From Streptomyces phaeofaciens (GTDB taxonomy: Bacteria; Actinomycetota; Actinomycetes; Streptomycetales; Streptomycetaceae), in assembly GCF_014648915.1 (NCBI RefSeq), contig NZ_BMSA01000009.1:186001-250000 (forward strand): a DNA stretch of 64,000 nt, given 5' to 3'. Numbering within the stretch: position 1 is the stretch's first letter; the number at the start of each line of letters is the position of its first letter. Positions 42,405-50,838 of the stretch are shown one piece after another. The notes under the pieces were generated by a model. The model worked only from the letters and a program-made list of their open reading frames with translations. It was not told the origin of the DNA and did no database searches. The translations under genes and the position numbers were made by a program.

Positions 42405-44426
42405 ATGCCGGAGACCACACCCAGGGGCCTCACCAGGCTCGCCTTCGGTGGGGACTACAACCCCGAGCAGTGGCCGGAAAGCGTCTGGCAGGAGGACGTC
42501 CGGCTCATGCGGGAGGCCGGCGTCACGATGGTGAGTGTCGGGATCTTCTCCTGGGCCCTGCTGGAGCCCTCGCCGGGGGAGTACGACTTCGGCTGGCTGG
42601 ACCGGATCATCGACCTGCTGCACGAGAACGGCATCCGCGTCGACCTGGGCACCCCCACCGTGGTGCCGCCGGTCTGGTTCTACCGGGCCCACCCCGAGGC
42701 CCTGCCCGTGACGGCCGAGGGCGTACGCCTGGAGTTCGGCTCCCGTGGGGCCATCTGTCACAGCAACGCCGACTACCGCGCGGCCGCCGCGAACATCACC
42801 ACCAGGCTCGCCGAACGCTACGCCGCCCACTCGGCGCTCGCCCTGTGGCACGTCCACAACGAGTACGGCGTCCCCGTCTCCGCCTGCTACTGCGACTCCT
42901 GCGCCGCCCACTTCCGCCGCTGGCTGGGGACGACGTACGGCGGTGTCGACGCGGTGAACGAGGCCTGGGGCACCGCCTTCTGGGGCCAGCGCTACGCGAG
43001 CCTCGAGGACATCAACCCGCCGCGCGCCACCCCGACCGTCGGCAATCCCGGCCAGGCGCTGGACTACCGGCGGTTCGCCGACGCCACCATGCGCGAGAAC
43101 TTCTGCCGGGAGCGGGACATCCTGCACCGCCTCGCGCCCGGCGTCCCGGTCACCACCAACTTCATGACGGCCCTCAGCCAGTGCGACTCCGTCGACTACT
43201 GGGCCTGGGGCCGCGAGGTCGACCTCGTCACCAACGACCACTACCTGATCACGGACGGCCGCCGCACCCACGTCAACCTGGCGATGGCCGCCGATCTCAC
43301 CCGCTCCGTCGCCGGCGGCGCGCCCTGGATCCTGCTCGAACACTCCACCTCGGGCGTCAACTGGCAGCCGCGCAACCCTGCCAAGGCACCCGGCCAGATG
43401 GCCCGCAACTCCCTCGGCCATGTGGCCCGCGGCTCCGAGGGCGCCATGTTCTTCCAGTGGCGGCAGTCCCGGCGCGGCGCCGAGAAGTTCCACTCGGCCA
43501 TGGTCCCGCACGGCGGCACCGACACCCGCGTGTGGCGCGAGGTCGTCGAGCTGGGCGCCTCCTTGGACTCCCTCGCCGCGATCCGGGGCAGCCGCACCGA
43601 GGCCGATGTGGCCGTGCTCTGGGACTGGCACTCCTGGTGGGCGCAGAACCTCGACTGGCGTCCCAGCGAGGACGCCGACCCGCGCGAGCGCGCCGACGCG
43701 TTCTACGAGGCGCTCTACGACCGCCACCTCACCGTCGACTTCGCCCACCCGGAGTCCGACCTGTCGCGGTACCCGCTGGTGGTCGTGCCCGCCCTCTACC
43801 TGATGACGGAGGCGGCCGGGAACAACCTGCGGGAGTACGTCGAGAACGGCGGCACCCTCGTCGTGTCGTTCTTCTCCGGCATCGTCGACGAGCACGACGC
43901 CGTCCACGAGGGCGCCTACCCCGGCGCGCTCCGGGACGTCCTGGGCCTGACCGTCGAGGAGCTCTCCCCGCTGCTGCCCGGCCAGGCCGTGCGGCTGACC
44001 GGCCCCGACGGCTCCGAGCTGGCCGGGGACGTGTGGACGGAGTTCGTGGTGCCGCGCGGCGCGGAGGCCGTCTGGACGTACGCCGACGGCCTCACCGCGG
44101 GCCGCCCCGCCGTCACCCGGCACCGGCTCGGCGAGGGCACCGCCTGGTACGTCTCCACCCGCCTGGGCCCCGAGGGCCTGGACACCCTGCTCGGCCGGGC
44201 CGCCGAGGACGCGGCGATCGCCCCGCGCGCCGACCTGCCCCGGGACGTCGAGGTCGTACGCCGCTCCGGTGAGACCGGCAGCTACCTCTTCGCGATCAAT
44301 CACACCGCCACCGACGCCAAGGTGCCGCTGGACACGTCCGGCACCGAACTGCTGACGGGCGAACGCGCCGCCGGCCGCCTCGCGGTCCCGGCGGGAGCCG
44401 TCCGGGTCGTACGACTCGACGGCTGA
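42405..44426 (+). CDS. GH42 beta-galactosidase
   Basis: A 673-residue intracellular enzyme (no signal peptide) hydrolysing terminal beta-galactose. FGGDYNPEQWP opens the barrel; the acid/base is Glu153 in HVHNEYG and the nucleophile Glu312 in WILLEHSTSGVNWQP. A CxC.CxxC-type zinc cluster (CYCDSC, 165-170) matches the family. The trimerisation domain and a small C-terminal beta domain follow. It would process oligosaccharides imported by the divergent transporter. GGGAGAG lies just before the ATG. Confidence 0.96.
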   Translation: MPETTPRGLTRLAFGGDYNPEQWPESVWQEDVRLMREAGVTMVSVGIFSWALLEPSPGEYDFGWLDRIIDLLHENGIRVDLGTPTVVPPVWFYRAHPEALPVTAEGVRLEFGSRGAICHSNADYRAAAANITTRLAERYAAHSALALWHVHNEYGVPVSACYCDSCAAHFRRWLGTTYGGVDAVNEAWGTAFWGQRYASLEDINPPRATPTVGNPGQALDYRRFADATMRENFCRERDILHRLAPGVPVTTNFMTALSQCDSVDYWAWGREVDLVTNDHYLITDGRRTHVNLAMAADLTRSVAGGAPWILLEHSTSGVNWQPRNPAKAPGQMARNSLGHVARGSEGAMFFQWRQSRRGAEKFHSAMVPHGGTDTRVWREVVELGASLDSLAAIRGSRTEADVAVLWDWHSWWAQNLDWRPSEDADPRERADAFYEALYDRHLTVDFAHPESDLSRYPLVVVPALYLMTEAAGNNLREYVENGGTLVVSFFSGIVDEHDAVHEGAYPGALRDVLGLTVEELSPLLPGQAVRLTGPDGSELAGDVWTEFVVPRGAEAVWTYADGLTAGRPAVTRHRLGEGTAWYVSTRLGPEGLDTLLGRAAEDAAIAPRADLPRDVEVVRRSGETGSYLFAINHTATDAKVPLDTSGTELLTGERAAGRLAVPAGAVRVVRLDG

Positions 44427-44433
44427 GCCGACT

Positions 44434-44474
44434 CCCCCTCCGCCCGTGGAGCCGCGAGCCGCGGGCGGAGGGGG
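44434..44474 (+). terminator. Stem-loop between GH42 and GH53 genes
   Basis: CCCCCTCCGCCCG and CGGGCGGAGGGGG are perfect 13-bp arms around a 15-base loop, right after the GH42 stop. It may be a partial terminator or mRNA-stability element within the operon. Confidence 0.65.
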
Positions 44475-44530
44475 CCCCTCGCCTCGCGAGGGAACCCATC
44501 CCCATCACGTCGAAGGGACGACGGACGACG

Positions 44531-46090
44531 ATGTTCCATCCCAGACGCACCCTGCGAGCCCTGCTGCTCCCGCTCACCGCGGGGCTCGCCCTCACCGCAC
44601 TGCCCGCGCAGACCGCCCAGGCGGCGAGCACCCTCACCAACGGCGGTTTCGAGACCGACGGCGCCGGGGCGGCCACGCCCGGCGGCTGGTCGGAGTACGG
44701 CGACACGGGCGCCTCGTTCTCGGAGTCCGGCGGCCACGCCGGCAGCTACCGCCTGACCCACTGGGCGTCCACCGCGTACAAGGTGGAGACGTACCAGTAC
44801 CTCTCCGGACTGACCAACGGCTCCTACAAGCTGTCCGCCTGGGTCCGCTCAGGCGGCGGCCAGAACTCCGCCTACCTGGCGCTGAAGAACTGCGGCGGCA
44901 CCGAGCAGCGCACCGACCTGCCGGTGTCCGCGAGCGGATGGATCCATGTCGTCGTCCCGGTCACGGTGACCACCAACCAGTGCACGATCAGCGTCACCAG
45001 TGACGCGAACGCGGGCAACTGGATCAATGTCGACGACCTGACCTTCGCGTCCGGCACCTCCGGACTGACCGTCAAGGGCGCCGACATCTCCTCCCTGCCC
45101 AAGAGCGAGGCCAAGGGCGGTGTCTACAAGAGCGGTTCGGGCACCACCGGCGACGCGGTCACCATCCTGAAGAACGCCGGCATGAACTACGCGCGCGTGA
45201 AGGTCTGGGTCAACCCGGCCGACGGCTACAACAACAAGACGCGCGTCCTCGCCCTGGCCAAGCGCGTCAAGGCCGCCGGGCAGAAGCTCCTGGTGGACTT
45301 CCACTACTCGGACACCTGGGCCGACCCCGGTGCCCAGTCCAAGCCGGCCGCCTGGGCGGGCCACTCGTACAGCCAGCTGAAGACGGACGTGTACAACCAC
45401 ACGTACGACGTGCTGAACGCGCTCAAGGCGCAGGGCACCACCGCCGACATGGTCCAGGTCGGCAACGAGATCAACGGCGGCATGCTGTGGTCCGAGGGCT
45501 CCACCGACAACTGGAGCCAGCTGGCCGGTCTGCTCAACTCCGGCTACGACGCCGTCAAGGCGGTGAGCTCGTCCACCACCGTCGCCCTGCACCTCGCCAA
45601 GGGCGGCGATCTGTCCGGCACCCGCTGGTGGTTCGACAGCGCCGTCGCGAACGGTGTGAAGTTCGACGTGATCGGCCTGTCGTACTACGGCTACTGGCAC
45701 GGCACTCTCGCCGACTTCCAGACCACGCTGGACGACGCGGCCTCCCGCTACGCCAAGCCGGTGTACGTCGCCGAGACGGCCTACCCCTTCCGGCTGGACA
45801 GCGAGGACACGACCGAGAACATCATCAACCTGACCGACGAGCTGGTCTCCGGCTACCCGGCGACCGCGGCCGGCCAGCTGGCCTGGATGAACGCCGTCGC
45901 GAACATCGTGGAGGCCGTCCCGAACGGCCGTGGTCTCGGCCTCTTCTACTGGGAGGCGACCTGGACGGCCGTCACCGGCAACGGCTGGGACCCGACCGAC
46001 GCCTCCTCCGGCAACGGCTGGGAGAACCAGGCCCTGTTCGGCTACGACGACAAGGCCCTGTCCTCCATGGCGTGGTTCAGCCACCGCTGA
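44531..46090 (+). CDS. Secreted GH53 endo-beta-1,4-galactanase with N-terminal carbohydrate-binding domain
   Basis: A 519-residue precursor with signal peptide ending near TAQAA (about 32). Residues 33-175 form a beta-sandwich resembling CBM61 (GYKLSAWVRSGGGQNS-like stretch). The GH53 barrel (about 180-519) has acid/base Glu313 in VGNEINGG and nucleophile Glu415 in VAETAYP. It would cleave (arabino)galactan outside the cell and feed the importer and GH42 enzyme. Confidence 0.95.
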   Translation: MFHPRRTLRALLLPLTAGLALTALPAQTAQAASTLTNGGFETDGAGAATPGGWSEYGDTGASFSESGGHAGSYRLTHWASTAYKVETYQYLSGLTNGSYKLSAWVRSGGGQNSAYLALKNCGGTEQRTDLPVSASGWIHVVVPVTVTTNQCTISVTSDANAGNWINVDDLTFASGTSGLTVKGADISSLPKSEAKGGVYKSGSGTTGDAVTILKNAGMNYARVKVWVNPADGYNNKTRVLALAKRVKAAGQKLLVDFHYSDTWADPGAQSKPAAWAGHSYSQLKTDVYNHTYDVLNALKAQGTTADMVQVGNEINGGMLWSEGSTDNWSQLAGLLNSGYDAVKAVSSSTTVALHLAKGGDLSGTRWWFDSAVANGVKFDVIGLSYYGYWHGTLADFQTTLDDAASRYAKPVYVAETAYPFRLDSEDTTENIINLTDELVSGYPATAAGQLAWMNAVANIVEAVPNGRGLGLFYWEATWTAVTGNGWDPTDASSGNGWENQALFGYDDKALSSMAWFSHR

Positions 46091-46112
46091 TCCACCGACG
46101 CTCTCACCCTCA

Positions 46113-46143
46113 GGGGCCCGGCCGCACCCCGCGGCCGGGCCCC
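46113..46143 (+). terminator. Strong stem-loop after the GH53 gene
   Basis: GGGGCCCGGCCGC and GCGGCCGGGCCCC are perfect 13-bp arms with a 5-base loop, 23 bp beyond the stop codon. Confidence 0.8.
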
Positions 46144-46177
46144 GCCCCGTTCCCCGGCCGTTCCCCGCCCGTGTTCC

Positions 46178-46204
46178 GAACACCCTTATACGGCAAGGGT
46201 GTTC
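46178..46204. promoter_or_regulatory. Perfect palindrome upstream of the small HTH gene
   Basis: GAACACCCTT and AAGGGTGTTC flank ATACGGC. About 100 bp upstream of the small regulator, it is a likely autoregulatory operator. Confidence 0.6.
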
Positions 46205-46304
46205 GATCCAGGCCAAGGGTCGCGGAGTTCGGGACACGGCGGCCCGTGCTGCGGAACAGTGGGAAGACGCGGTACCGAGGAGGTCCGGACGGAGGGGGAC
46301 GACG

Positions 46305-46592
46305 ATGCTGAGCACTCCCGTAGGCGAGCGGCGGCTGGACATTCTGGAGTGGCTGAAGGAGCCGGCCCGGCACTTCCCGCCGCAACGCCACGCCGACCTC
46401 GTCGAGGACGGCGTACCGGCGGCCGTCATCGCCGCCAAGCTGGGCGTGCGCCGCCAGGTGGCGGACACCCACCTCGCCCTGCTGGCCGACATCGGCCTGC
46501 TGCGCGCCAAGCGCATCCGGCGGCGCGTCTACTACCGGCGCGACGAGATGCGCATCGCCGAGGTGGCGCGCATGTTCGAGAAGGGGTGGTAG
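46305..46592 (+). CDS. Small winged-helix (ArsR-like) regulator
   Basis: A 95-residue protein: RRLDILEWLKEPARHFPPQRHADLVEDGVPAAVIAAKLGVRRQVADTHLALLADIGLLRAKRI covers an ArsR-type HTH. ATG at 46305 has GGAGGGGG upstream; the longer frame is not used. No Cys metal cluster. It stands alone between the galactan locus and an SMP-30-like gene. Confidence 0.8.
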   Translation: MLSTPVGERRLDILEWLKEPARHFPPQRHADLVEDGVPAAVIAAKLGVRRQVADTHLALLADIGLLRAKRIRRRVYYRRDEMRIAEVARMFEKGW

Positions 46593-46728
46593 AGAGTCGT
46601 CACGAAGGGACACCAGGGGAGCAGGAGATCCGCCTGCGGAAAGCCACGGCAAAGGACCCCGGTTACCCACCGTCGCCGACGCTCCTGCCTGCGAGGATGG
46701 CCGCCTCCTTCAGGAAGGGCGGAACCCT

Positions 46729-47706
46729 ATGGACCTGCGGACGGCCCTCGTCCCCCTCAGGTACATCACCCTCCCCGGTCACGGACCCGAAGACGTCGTC
46801 GCCGATCCCCGAGGCCGAGTCCTCACCGGGCTCGCGGACGGACGGATCCTGCGGATCGACGGGCTGGACGACCCGCCGGCCGCCCGTGTCGAGCACATCG
46901 CCGAGATCGGCGGCCGTCCGCTCGGCCTCGAACTCCTCCCGGACGGCGACCTGTTGGTGTGCGACGCCGACGGAGCACTGCTGCGTGTCGACCCCGAGGG
47001 CGGCACCGGAAACGTCCGCGTGCTCACCGAGTCGGCGGCGGGGGAGCGGCTGCGGTTCTGCAGCAACGTCGTCGCCCTGCCCGACGGCACGGTCTACTTC
47101 ACCGTCTCCAGCCGCGTCCACCCGCTGCGGGACTGGATGGGCGACCTCGCCGAGCACACCGGCACGGGCCGTCTGCTCCGGCTCGAACCGGGCGCCCCGG
47201 AGGCCGAAGTCGTCCTGGACGGGCTCCAGTTCGCCAACGGCGTGGCCCGCAGCGCCGACGACCGCGCCCTGATCGTCGCCGAGACCGGCGCCCGCCGCCT
47301 CACCCGCTTCTGGCTCACCGGCCCCCGCACCGGGCAGGCCGAACCCCTCGTCGAGAACCTGCCGGGGTACCCGGACAACCTGTGGCGAGGCGCCCCCGAC
47401 GGCCCGGTCTGGGTCGCCCTGGCCGGCCCGCGCGTCCCGCCCCTCGACCTCCTGCACCGCGCCGCCCCCGGCGTCCGCCGCGCCGCCGCCCGCCTGGCCG
47501 TGCGCGCGCCCTACCGCCCCTCGGGCACGATCGGCGTGCTCGCCGTCGACGACGACGGCCGCGTCCTGCACCACCTCACCCGCCGCCGCTCCGGCTTCCG
47601 CATGGTCACCGGCGTCTGCGAGACCGGCGGCCGGCTGATCCTGGGCAGCCTCCACGAGCGCGGGGTCGCGGTCTGCGAGGCACCCGAGGGGAAGCGGCGC
47701 GAGTGA
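46729..47706 (+). CDS. SMP-30/strictosidine synthase-like beta-propeller protein
   Basis: A 325-residue six-bladed propeller protein: GPEDVVADPRGRVLTG, FANGVARSADDRALIVAETGARRLTRFWL and ENLPGYPDN are shared by SMP-30/gluconolactonase and strictosidine-synthase-like proteins. Family members hydrolyse lactones or bind metal; the substrate here is unknown. No signal peptide. Confidence 0.85.
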   Translation: MDLRTALVPLRYITLPGHGPEDVVADPRGRVLTGLADGRILRIDGLDDPPAARVEHIAEIGGRPLGLELLPDGDLLVCDADGALLRVDPEGGTGNVRVLTESAAGERLRFCSNVVALPDGTVYFTVSSRVHPLRDWMGDLAEHTGTGRLLRLEPGAPEAEVVLDGLQFANGVARSADDRALIVAETGARRLTRFWLTGPRTGQAEPLVENLPGYPDNLWRGAPDGPVWVALAGPRVPPLDLLHRAAPGVRRAAARLAVRAPYRPSGTIGVLAVDDDGRVLHHLTRRRSGFRMVTGVCETGGRLILGSLHERGVAVCEAPEGKRRE

Positions 47707-47857
47707 ACCCGGGGCACGCCCCGTGGCGGCCGGGAGACGCGAGGGTGTCCGGGGACCGGGAGCGCACCCTCCGCGCCCGCGGCCCGGCGCTACCCTGTGA
47801 CCAGGCGTGATCATCCCGCGCGCCGGACGCCGGCGGTGAGGGCAGGAGACGTACGAC

Positions 47858-48313
47858 ATGACAGCCCCCCGAGCCGGGAGCCCCGCTGCCGGCGCCGCGC
47901 GGCGGCCCGCCGGGACGGGACAGCTCCCGGTGGTCGCCGTGGTCGCCGTCGGCGGCGCGATCGGTGCCGCCGCCCGCTACGCGGCCGCGCTGTGGTGGCC
48001 CACGCCGGCCGGCGGCTTCCCCTGGACGACCTTCTGGGTGAACGTCGTCGGCTGCGCCGTGATCGGCGTGTTCCTGGTGGTGATCACCGAGGCCGTCGCC
48101 GCCCACCGGCTCGTGCGCCCCTTCTTCGGCACCGGCGTCCTCGGCGGCTTCACCACCTTCTCGACCTACGCCGTCGACATCCAGCGGCTGGCCGACGCGG
48201 GCCGGACCGCCGCGGCCCTGGCCTATCTGACCGTGACCCTGTGCGCGGCGCTCGCCGCGGTGGCGCTCGCGGCCACCGCGACCCGCCGCGTACTCACCCG
48301 GAGGCAGCGATGA
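47858..48313 (+). CDS. crcB: Fluoride exporter CrcB/Fluc, subunit 1
   Basis: A 151-residue four-helix membrane protein with GGAIGAAARYAA, FWVNVVGC (pore Asn) and GGFTTFSTYA (pore Phe/Thr/Ser) signatures. A 20-residue Ala/Pro/Gly-rich N-terminus precedes the first helix. Fluc channels are dimers; the second paralogue two genes on makes a heteromeric pair likely. No fluoride riboswitch is recognisable upstream. Confidence 0.93.
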   Translation: MTAPRAGSPAAGAARRPAGTGQLPVVAVVAVGGAIGAAARYAAALWWPTPAGGFPWTTFWVNVVGCAVIGVFLVVITEAVAAHRLVRPFFGTGVLGGFTTFSTYAVDIQRLADAGRTAAALAYLTVTLCAALAAVALAATATRRVLTRRQR

Positions 48314-48690
48314 CGAGGCTGACCGGCAACGCCCTGCGCGTGACCGTCTTCCTGAGCGAGAACGACACCTGGCACCACAGACCCCTCTCCACCGAGATCG
48401 TCCACCGCGCGCACGCCGCCGGACTCTCCGGCGCCAGCGTCTTCCGGGGCGTCGAGGGCTTCGGCGCCTCCTCCGTGATCCACACCTCCCGGCTGCTGTC
48501 GCTCAGCGAGGATCTGCCGGTGGCGGTCGTCATCGTCGACACCGAGGAACGCGTCCGGGACTTCCTCCCGGTCCTCGACGAACTGGTCACGGACCGGCTG
48601 GTGACCCTCGACGAGTGCCATGTCCTGCGGCGCGCCGACCGCTCCGCGGAACCCGGCGAACCGGACACGGAGGGTAAGAAGTCGTTGTGA
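48310..48690 (+). CDS. DUF190 protein between the two crcB genes
   Basis: A 126-residue DUF190 (PII-like fold) protein: LRVTVFLSENDTWHHRPLST then AAGLSGASVFRGVEGFG. It overlaps both crcB genes by four bases, so all three are translationally coupled. DUF190 proteins often accompany fluoride exporters; a regulatory or gating role is inferred. Confidence 0.9.
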   Translation: MTRLTGNALRVTVFLSENDTWHHRPLSTEIVHRAHAAGLSGASVFRGVEGFGASSVIHTSRLLSLSEDLPVAVVIVDTEERVRDFLPVLDELVTDRLVTLDECHVLRRADRSAEPGEPDTEGKKSL

Positions 48691-49052
48691 ACTGGCTGGT
48701 GGTCGTCGTGGGCGCCATGATCGGCGCCCCGCTGCGCTACCTGACCGACCGCGCGGTGCAGTCCCGGCACGACTCGGTCTTCCCCTGGGGCACCTTCGTC
48801 GTCAACGTCGTCGGCTGCCTGCTCCTCGGCACCCTGACCGGTTCCGCGGCGGCCTCCCCCGACCTGCGGCTGTTCCTGGGGACGGGCCTGTGCGGGGCGC
48901 TGACGACGTACTCGACCTTCTCGTACGAGACGCTGCGGCTGACCGAGACGGGTGCCGGGCTCTATGCCGTGGCCAATGTCGTCGGCAGTCTGGTGGCGGG
49001 CCTCGGGGCCGCGTTCGCGGGGGTGGCGACAGGCCAGGCGGTGTGGCCGTGA
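48687..49052 (+). CDS. crcB: Fluoride exporter CrcB/Fluc, subunit 2
   Basis: A 121-residue four-helix membrane protein with GAMIGAPLRYLTD, FVVNVVGCLLLG and CGALTTYSTFSYE. GTG start overlaps the DUF190 stop. It complements the first subunit. Confidence 0.93.
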   Translation: MNWLVVVVGAMIGAPLRYLTDRAVQSRHDSVFPWGTFVVNVVGCLLLGTLTGSAAASPDLRLFLGTGLCGALTTYSTFSYETLRLTETGAGLYAVANVVGSLVAGLGAAFAGVATGQAVWP

Positions 49053-49145
49053 CCGCCGGCCGCACCCGCGACTGGTAGGACTGTCCTCCGCACCGTCCGA
49101 CCACCGACCCCGTCGAACCCACCGACCTCGTCAGAACTGGATCCC

Positions 49146-49982
49146 ATGAGCGCCATCTCCGTCGGCCAGGCCGTCGTCCTCGGAGCCGTCGAGGGAGTGA
49201 CCGAGTTCCTCCCCGTCTCCTCCACCGGACATCTGAAGATCACCGAGGGGCTGATGGGCATCCCGGTCGACGACGACGCCGTCGTCGGCTTCTCGGCCGT
49301 GATCCAGGTCGGGGCGATCGCCGCCGTGCTGGTGTACTTCCGCAAGGACATCGTGCGGATCGTGTCGGCCTGGTTCCGGGGCCTGCGCGACCGCGAGGAG
49401 CGCGTCCACCACGACTACAAGTTCGCCTGGTGGGTGATCTGCGCGACCCTCCCGATCGTCGCCGTCGGCCTGGCCGCCAAGCCACTCATCGAGGGGCCGC
49501 TGGCCTCCCTCTGGGTGGTGGCGGGCTCGCTCATCGCGGGCAGCGGTGTGATGTGGTGGGCCGACCGGACGGGCCGGCACAAGCGCGGCGAGGACGACAC
49601 CTCGTTCAAGGACGCGATGCTGGTCGGCAGCTCGCAGATCCTCGCCCTGCTCTTCCCCGGCTTCTCCCGCTCCGGCGCCACCATGTCCACCGCGCTCATG
49701 CTCGACCTGGACCGGGTCGCCGCCACCCGGCTGTCGTTCTTCCTCGGCATCCCCGCCCTGACCGGCGCCGGCCTGTACGAGCTGAAGGACGCGCTCGGCA
49801 CCGGCGCGGGGGCGGCCCCGCTGGCCGTCGGCACGCTGGTCTCCTTCGGTGTGGCGTACGCCTCCATCGCCTGGCTGCTGAAGTTCGTCGCCAAGCACTC
49901 CTTCAACGCCTTCGTGATCTACCGGATCGTCGTCGGCCTCGCGCTGTTCGGGCTGTTGGGCACCGGTGCGCTGAACAGCTGA
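49146..49982 (+). CDS. uppP: Undecaprenyl-diphosphate phosphatase
   Basis: A 278-residue integral membrane protein of the BacA/UppP family that recycles the lipid carrier of cell-wall synthesis. EGVTEFLPVSSTGH (about 15-28) and PGFSRSGAT (about 175) are the catalytic signatures. It follows crcB by about 90 bp on the same strand but has its own terminator. Confidence 0.97.
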   Translation: MSAISVGQAVVLGAVEGVTEFLPVSSTGHLKITEGLMGIPVDDDAVVGFSAVIQVGAIAAVLVYFRKDIVRIVSAWFRGLRDREERVHHDYKFAWWVICATLPIVAVGLAAKPLIEGPLASLWVVAGSLIAGSGVMWWADRTGRHKRGEDDTSFKDAMLVGSSQILALLFPGFSRSGATMSTALMLDLDRVAATRLSFFLGIPALTGAGLYELKDALGTGAGAAPLAVGTLVSFGVAYASIAWLLKFVAKHSFNAFVIYRIVVGLALFGLLGTGALNS

Positions 49983-50012
49983 CCCGCCGCGCGGGCTCCG
50001 CGCACCCCCGCT

Positions 50013-50046
50013 CGGCCGGGAAGTCCGGATTCAGGCTTCCCGGCCG
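50013..50046 (+). terminator. Rho-independent terminator after uppP
   Basis: CGGCCGGGAAG and CTTCCCGGCCG are perfect 11-bp arms with a 12-base loop, followed by TTGCATTTTT, one of the few T-rich tails in the window. Confidence 0.85.
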
Positions 50047-50069
50047 TTGCATTTTTCCTTTCACCGGCC

Positions 50070-50099
50070 TTGACACCACCCGTATGTCACCCGGAACAT
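50070..50099 (+). promoter_or_regulatory. Promoter of the GntR/asparagine operon
   Basis: TTGACA and GAACAT are spaced 18 bp. The predicted transcription start falls at the GTG at 50107, implying a leaderless message. Confidence 0.55.
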
Positions 50100-50106
50100 C
50101 TCTCCC

Positions 50107-50838
50107 GTGAACCTGTCAGACAGCCAGACAGGTGGTTCGGGGCCGCGGCGCGTCAGCGCCATGGAAGCGGTCCTCACCCACCTCCGCGGCGCCATCGAGC
50201 GCGGCGAGTACGAGATCGGCGACAAGCTCCCCTCCGAGGCGGAGCTGTGCCGCACCCTCGAGGTGTCCCGGCCCGTCCTGCGGGAAGCCCTGCGCGCCCT
50301 CCAGACCATGGGCCTGACGGTCGCCAAGACCGGCAAGGGCACCTTCGTGATCGCGAACACCGTCGAGGACCCCACCTTCGGCGACTACGCGGCCAGCGAC
50401 CTGCTCGAAGTGCGCCGGCACGTCGAGGTCCCGGTCGCCGGGTACGCGGCCCTGCGCCGCACCGCCGAGAACCTGGACCACCTGGCTCATCTGCTCGACC
50501 GCATGGAACGCGAGACGGACACCACCGCGTGGGTCGCGATGGACACCCTCTTCCACCTGGCCGTCGCCGAAGCCGCCCAGAACCCGGTGTTCCGCCGGGT
50601 CATCGAGGAGATCCGGGACGCACTGGCGCGTCAGTCGGCCTTCCTCAACGAGCTGGGCGGCCGGCGCGAGCAGTCCAACCGGGAGCACCGCGCCATCGTC
50701 GAGGCCCTGATCGACGGTTCCGAGCACGACGCGGTGGAGGCCATGAGCCACCACCTCGACCGCGTCGAGACGACTCTCACCGACATCGTGCGCACCTCCG
50801 GCACGAGCACCCCCCTGGAAGGCGGACCCGAGGCGTGA
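50107..50838 (+). CDS. FadR-subfamily GntR regulator of asparagine use
   Basis: A 243-residue protein: GntR winged HTH (GDKLPSEAELCRTLEVSRPVLREALRAL, about 37-65) and an all-helical FCD effector domain with metal/ligand residues (LDLLEVRR-type, DTLFHLAVAEAAQNP, EHRAIVEAL). GTG start is used without a leader; the operator CTGTCAGACAG sits inside the first codons. It heads an operon with permease and asparaginase and likely represses it until Asn or Asp is present. Confidence 0.9.
   Translation: MNLSDSQTGGSGPRRVSAMEAVLTHLRGAIERGEYEIGDKLPSEAELCRTLEVSRPVLREALRALQTMGLTVAKTGKGTFVIANTVEDPTFGDYAASDLLEVRRHVEVPVAGYAALRRTAENLDHLAHLLDRMERETDTTAWVAMDTLFHLAVAEAAQNPVFRRVIEEIRDALARQSAFLNELGGRREQSNREHRAIVEALIDGSEHDAVEAMSHHLDRVETTLTDIVRTSGTSTPLEGGPEA
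50113..50123. promoter_or_regulatory. FadR/GntR-type operator CTGTCAGACAG
   Basis: A perfect 11-bp palindrome of the TGTCnGACA type bound by FCD-GntR proteins lies 6-16 bases after the regulator's start; a further GACAGG half follows at 50127. Binding there would block early elongation as well as initiation. Confidence 0.7.

Noticed and set aside
47707..47857. Fluoride riboswitch before the first crcB
   Set aside because: I could not find the conserved pseudoknot and GGCGATGG-like core; sequence is unstructured GC-rich DNA.
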